Part shown: positions 50,800 through 53,864 of the stretch, piece after piece
Position numbering within the stretch: the first letter of the stretch is position 1
How the letters are laid out: the number at the start of each line of letters is the position of its first letter
NCBI GenBank assembly: GCA_028692715.1
Contig: JAQUWU010000034.1
Span: 1-53,864, forward strand
From: Paludibacter sp.
GTDB taxonomy: Bacteria; Bacteroidota; Bacteroidia; Bacteroidales; Paludibacteraceae
DNA: 53,864 nucleotides
Direction: 5' to 3'
The notes under the pieces: generated by a model
What the model was told of the DNA's origin: nothing
The model's input: the letters and a program-made list of their open reading frames with translations, nothing else
Databases searched by the model: none
Position numbers and translations under genes: made by a program

Positions 50800-53565
50800 A
50801 TGAAGAAAATCTGTATAACTCTATTGGTGTTACTTGTAATACTATCTTCCTGCATAAGCAACAAGTCAGACCAAACGAAATCAATAGGTGTATCCCAATG
50901 TAGTGATGATGCCTGGAGGCGAATAATGAATGAAGAAATTATTCGCGAAGCCTCGTTTTATCCTGATATAGAAGTAATAATTAAAACAGCATATGATAGC
51001 AATCAAAAACAAATCCGAGACATCGAAAGCTTTATTGCCGATGGTGTCGATTTAATTATTGTTTCACCTAATGAAGCTGTTCCATTAACTCCGGTTATTG
51101 AAAAAGCAATGAAGGTAGGTATTCCGGTAGTTCTTGTTGACCGAAAGACAAATTCAGTTCAATATACGGCTTTTGTAGGAGCTGATAATTTTCAGATAGG
51201 GAAAGAAGTAGGAGTATATACTGTGAATTTATTGAATGGCAAAGGAAATATTGCTGAAATACAAGGATTAAAAGGATCAACATCAGGAATAGAAAGACAT
51301 AATGGTTTTATGAGTGTGATAAAAAACTACTCTAATATTCATGTTGTATATCAAAATGATGGTGATTGGCTTCGAAAAGTGGCTAAAGAAAAAATGACTG
51401 AAGCACTTACCAAAAACATTCCAATTGATCTTGTTTTTGCACATAATGATGAAATGGCAACCGGAGTCAACGAAGCTATACGCGTTTTTAGTGGAATTAA
51501 AAAACCACTTATTGTCGGAATTGATGCCCTTCCGGGAACAGATGGAGGAATTCAAAAAGTGATAAATGGAACAATTGATGCGACATTTATTTATCCTACC
51601 GGTGGTGAAAAAGCGATTCAGACTGCCGTACGCATATTGAGAAAAGAACCATACGATAAAGAAAATATATTATATACTGCTGTTGTTGATAAATCCAATG
51701 CACGTGTTTTAAAACTTCAGACCGACCAGATTATATATCATCAAAATCGTATAGGACAGCTTAATCAGGTTTTAAATATCAATCTGGAAAAATACAGTTC
51801 CCAACGAAATTTTTTATTCCTTTCCCTTGCTGTTTTAACCTTAATTTTGATTTTATTAATACTCCTTATAAGGTTGTACCGACATAAAAATAAAGTTAAT
51901 AAAGAACTGGAGTTAACCAATATCGCTATCAATAAACAAAAAGAAGAATTGGCCGAACAACGTGATCAGCTTTTAGTTCTGTCGAAAAATCTGGAAGAAG
52001 CAACTCAGGCGAAATTAGTTTTTTTTACCAATATATCGCATGAGTTTCGTACTCCACTTACTTTACTTGTAGGACCACTGGAAAACATTATAACCAACGA
52101 GAATTTAAGTGAAGAAGGTCAGCGACTAACAAAACTAATGCGAAGAAACGTACAGGTTTTACTCAAACTTATTGAACAAATCATAGAGTTTCGCCGATTT
52201 GAAAACGGGAAAATGCAAATGTATTTTACCCTTAGCGATTTAAAATCATTTATAAAAGAAATCTGCGACTCATTTTTCGAATTAAGTAAAAAGAAAAGGA
52301 TACATTTTTCCTTTCATTCCACCAAAGATGACTTTACAGTTTGGTTCGATTCTGATAAAATGGAGAAAATTTGTTATAATATTATTTCTAATGCCTTTAA
52401 ATTCACACCAGAAAATGGCCATATTAAAGTAGACCTTTCAAATCAAAAGATTAACAATGAAATGTATGCTAAAATTATAATAACTGATACAGGAATAGGA
52501 ATTTCTGAGAAATATATTGGTCAGGTGTTTGACCGTTTTTATAAAGTAGATAAGTCTTCTTCGGGTTCAGGTATAGGACTTGAACTCACAAAGGTATTAG
52601 TTGAACTTCATAATGGAACTATAGAGGTTGAAAGTACTGAAGGTAAAGGTACAACTTTCACAATTTCTATACCTTATAAACAAAAGGACATATCCATAAA
52701 TGAACAATTTCCTAAACTAAAAAGTGAAATTGTAAGAAACGAAGAAATTCAAATTCTTGAAGATGAAGATTTTGAACACGAAAATGAAGAAAAAAGAATG
52801 TCAGCTGATAAACCACTGGTATTAATAGTAGAAGACAATAATGACGTACGGTATTACCTGAAAAGTTTATTAAAAGATGACTTTGAGATTATGACAGCCG
52901 AAAATGGTCAGAAAGGCCTGTTAAAAGCAATGAGATTTGTACCAGAACTTATCATAAGTGATGTTTTAATGGACGTTATGGATGGTTTTGAACTTTGTAA
53001 ACAAATAAAAGAAAACCTTTCTACCAGTCATATTCCTGTGATTTTACTTACAGCATATGCCTTGGACGAACAACGCGCAATGGGTTTTGAGAGTGGTGCC
53101 GATGCTTATATACCCAAACCATTCAATGAGCAATTATTAATGATTCGTGTACGTAAACTAGTGGAAAATCGCGAAAGAGTGAAGGAATATTTTCAGAAAA
53201 ACTTGACTTTTGGCGAACGCAAAGAAAATGTAGCTGAAATTGACAAATCGTTTATCACAAAATTTCGGAATTTAATTGAAGAGAAACTAATTGACAGTGA
53301 TTTGAATGTAGATGAAATAGGGAAAAACCTTGGACTTTCCCGTGTTCAATTGTACCGTAAAATCAAATCATTGACCAATTATGCTCCAAACGAATTGGTT
53401 CGTATAATACGGCTTAAAGCAGCTGAACAAATGATAATTAATTCCGAAAAAACTATTTCTGAGATTGCTTATGATACAGGCTTCTCATCTCCATCCTACT
53501 TCACCAAATGTTTTAAGGAGTATTTTAACGAGAGTCCAACTGAGTACATTAATAGAATTAAATGA
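50800..53565 (+). CDS. Hybrid two-component system regulator with periplasmic sugar-binding sensor (BT1754 type)
   Basis: A one-protein sensor and transcription factor in the inner membrane. Order over 921 residues: signal sequence with a Cys at 18 (LSSC); periplasmic-binding-protein domain of the ribose/fructose type (about 28-310: GVSQCSDDAWRRIMNEE, VSPNEAVPLTPV, VGIDALPGTDGG); membrane segment (338-358); coiled coil; histidine kinase with H414 in ISHEFRTP and ATP-binding DTGIGISEKYIG and GSGIGLELTKVL; receiver with D721 (IISDVLMD) and KPF; AraC-type HTH (about 825-921). BT1754 has this build and binds fructose directly, which suggests fructose is the signal. It stands next to the fructan operons and probably binds the 39-bp elements at 34047, 37105 and 46229. 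Confidence 0.94.
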   Translation: MKKICITLLVLLVILSSCISNKSDQTKSIGVSQCSDDAWRRIMNEEIIREASFYPDIEVIIKTAYDSNQKQIRDIESFIADGVDLIIVSPNEAVPLTPVIEKAMKVGIPVVLVDRKTNSVQYTAFVGADNFQIGKEVGVYTVNLLNGKGNIAEIQGLKGSTSGIERHNGFMSVIKNYSNIHVVYQNDGDWLRKVAKEKMTEALTKNIPIDLVFAHNDEMATGVNEAIRVFSGIKKPLIVGIDALPGTDGGIQKVINGTIDATFIYPTGGEKAIQTAVRILRKEPYDKENILYTAVVDKSNARVLKLQTDQIIYHQNRIGQLNQVLNINLEKYSSQRNFLFLSLAVLTLILILLILLIRLYRHKNKVNKELELTNIAINKQKEELAEQRDQLLVLSKNLEEATQAKLVFFTNISHEFRTPLTLLVGPLENIITNENLSEEGQRLTKLMRRNVQVLLKLIEQIIEFRRFENGKMQMYFTLSDLKSFIKEICDSFFELSKKKRIHFSFHSTKDDFTVWFDSDKMEKICYNIISNAFKFTPENGHIKVDLSNQKINNEMYAKIIITDTGIGISEKYIGQVFDRFYKVDKSSSGSGIGLELTKVLVELHNGTIEVESTEGKGTTFTISIPYKQKDISINEQFPKLKSEIVRNEEIQILEDEDFEHENEEKRMSADKPLVLIVEDNNDVRYYLKSLLKDDFEIMTAENGQKGLLKAMRFVPELIISDVLMDVMDGFELCKQIKENLSTSHIPVILLTAYALDEQRAMGFESGADAYIPKPFNEQLLMIRVRKLVENRERVKEYFQKNLTFGERKENVAEIDKSFITKFRNLIEEKLIDSDLNVDEIGKNLGLSRVQLYRKIKSLTNYAPNELVRIIRLKAAEQMIINSEKTISEIAYDTGFSSPSYFTKCFKEYFNESPTEYINRIK

Positions 53566-53570
53566 TGACA

Positions 53571-53703
53571 TGAGGTTACTTTCAGATATTGGGGATATTG
53601 GGGAAACTGGATATTTTGAGTATCCTCTATTTCCTCTATTTCCTCTTAATCCCCAATTTCCTCCTGTAGGAGGAATGGGGAAAATTGCTATTCTAATAAT
53701 ATT
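53571..53703. repeat. Repeat-rich intergenic segment with a palindrome
   Basis: GGATATTGGGGA-like and CCTCTATTT tandem units are followed by a palindrome whose arms TTCCTCCT (53658-53665) and AGGAGGAA (53668-53675) are bordered by CCCC and GGGG. It looks like a further member of the dispersed GC-rich palindrome family. Confidence 0.5.
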
Positions 53704-53864
53704 TTAGATTACAAGTATTCTTTTCACAGCCATTCTCAAATCATGATATTTTTCAATTACCTTTTCACAGGCATTGATTATAGCGTGACTTTCAGCATCA
53801 CATTGATCATAATATGCTCTAATTTCTTCATCAGAACCTCTGTCAGGGTATGGTAATTTACGCA
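53704..53864 (-). CDS. C-terminal end of an unrecognised protein, cut by the window edge
   Basis: On the minus strand one frame is open from the window edge to a TAA at 53706-53704 and reads RKLPYPDRGSDEEIRAYYDQ, then CDAESHAIINACEKVIEKYH and ends KRILVI. It is charged, helical in character and has no chance-like composition, so it is likely a real gene end. The family was not recognised. It converges with the regulator gene. Confidence 0.5.
   Translation of the reverse strand, partial: RKLPYPDRGSDEEIRAYYDQCDAESHAIINACEKVIEKYHDLRMAVKRILVI

Overview
The window is an AT-rich stretch of chromosome from a Bacteroidota bacterium, most likely of the order Bacteroidales. The signs are SusC/SusD outer-membrane proteins, a hybrid two-component regulator, type IX secretion (T9SS) tails, Oar-type TonB receptors, and many promoters with the Bacteroidales -7 box TAnnTTTG instead of a sigma70 -10 box. 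The species cannot be fixed from the sequence alone.

Positions 1-31 kb are mostly housekeeping. A broken IS4-type transposase end is followed by a PHP-family phosphatase, prs, a two-CBM20 GH77 glucanotransferase, a PspC protein, uvrB, class II aldolase and the rpsF-rpsR-rplI operon. Next come a bifunctional-nuclease/nucleoside-permease pair, a TonB receptor split by a frameshift with a BACON/OB-fold lipoprotein behind it, a guanine deaminase, mfd, a TraB/GumN protein and oxyR. A TPR protein, a class A PBP and hemW form a minus-strand operon, and tRNA-Pro(TGG) closes the region.

Positions 31-34 kb are accessory. An orphan 268-aa protein lies between two direct repeats just past tRNA-Pro. It is followed by a 1.6-kb gene-poor stretch of different base composition that looks like an eroded conjugative-element fragment and contains an 89-bp palindrome.

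Positions 34-53.6 kb are a fructan utilisation locus (PUL). It holds two secreted proteins built from a repeated beta-rich module, SusC, SusD, a SusE/F-position lipoprotein carrying the same module, two GH32-type enzymes, a sugar porter, a fructokinase, and a hybrid sensor/regulator with a periplasmic sugar-binding sensor. Order and content match the levan/fructan PUL of Bacteroides thetaiotaomicron (BT1754-BT1765). Three promoters in the locus share a 39-bp element made of two direct repeats 21 bp apart, placed right against the -33 box at an identical distance from the -7 box. This is a strong candidate for the operator of the AraC-type regulator and ties the three transcription units into one regulon. 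The proposed flow is: surface modules, SusD and the SusE-like protein bind fructan; GH32 enzymes cut it; SusC imports oligosaccharides; periplasmic GH32 releases fructose; the sugar porter and fructokinase take it into glycolysis; free fructose is the probable signal for the regulator.

Dispersed GC-rich palindromes occur at the mfd and fructokinase starts as inverted pairs about 100 bp apart (REPIN-like). The fructokinase copy appears to have become part of the coding sequence.
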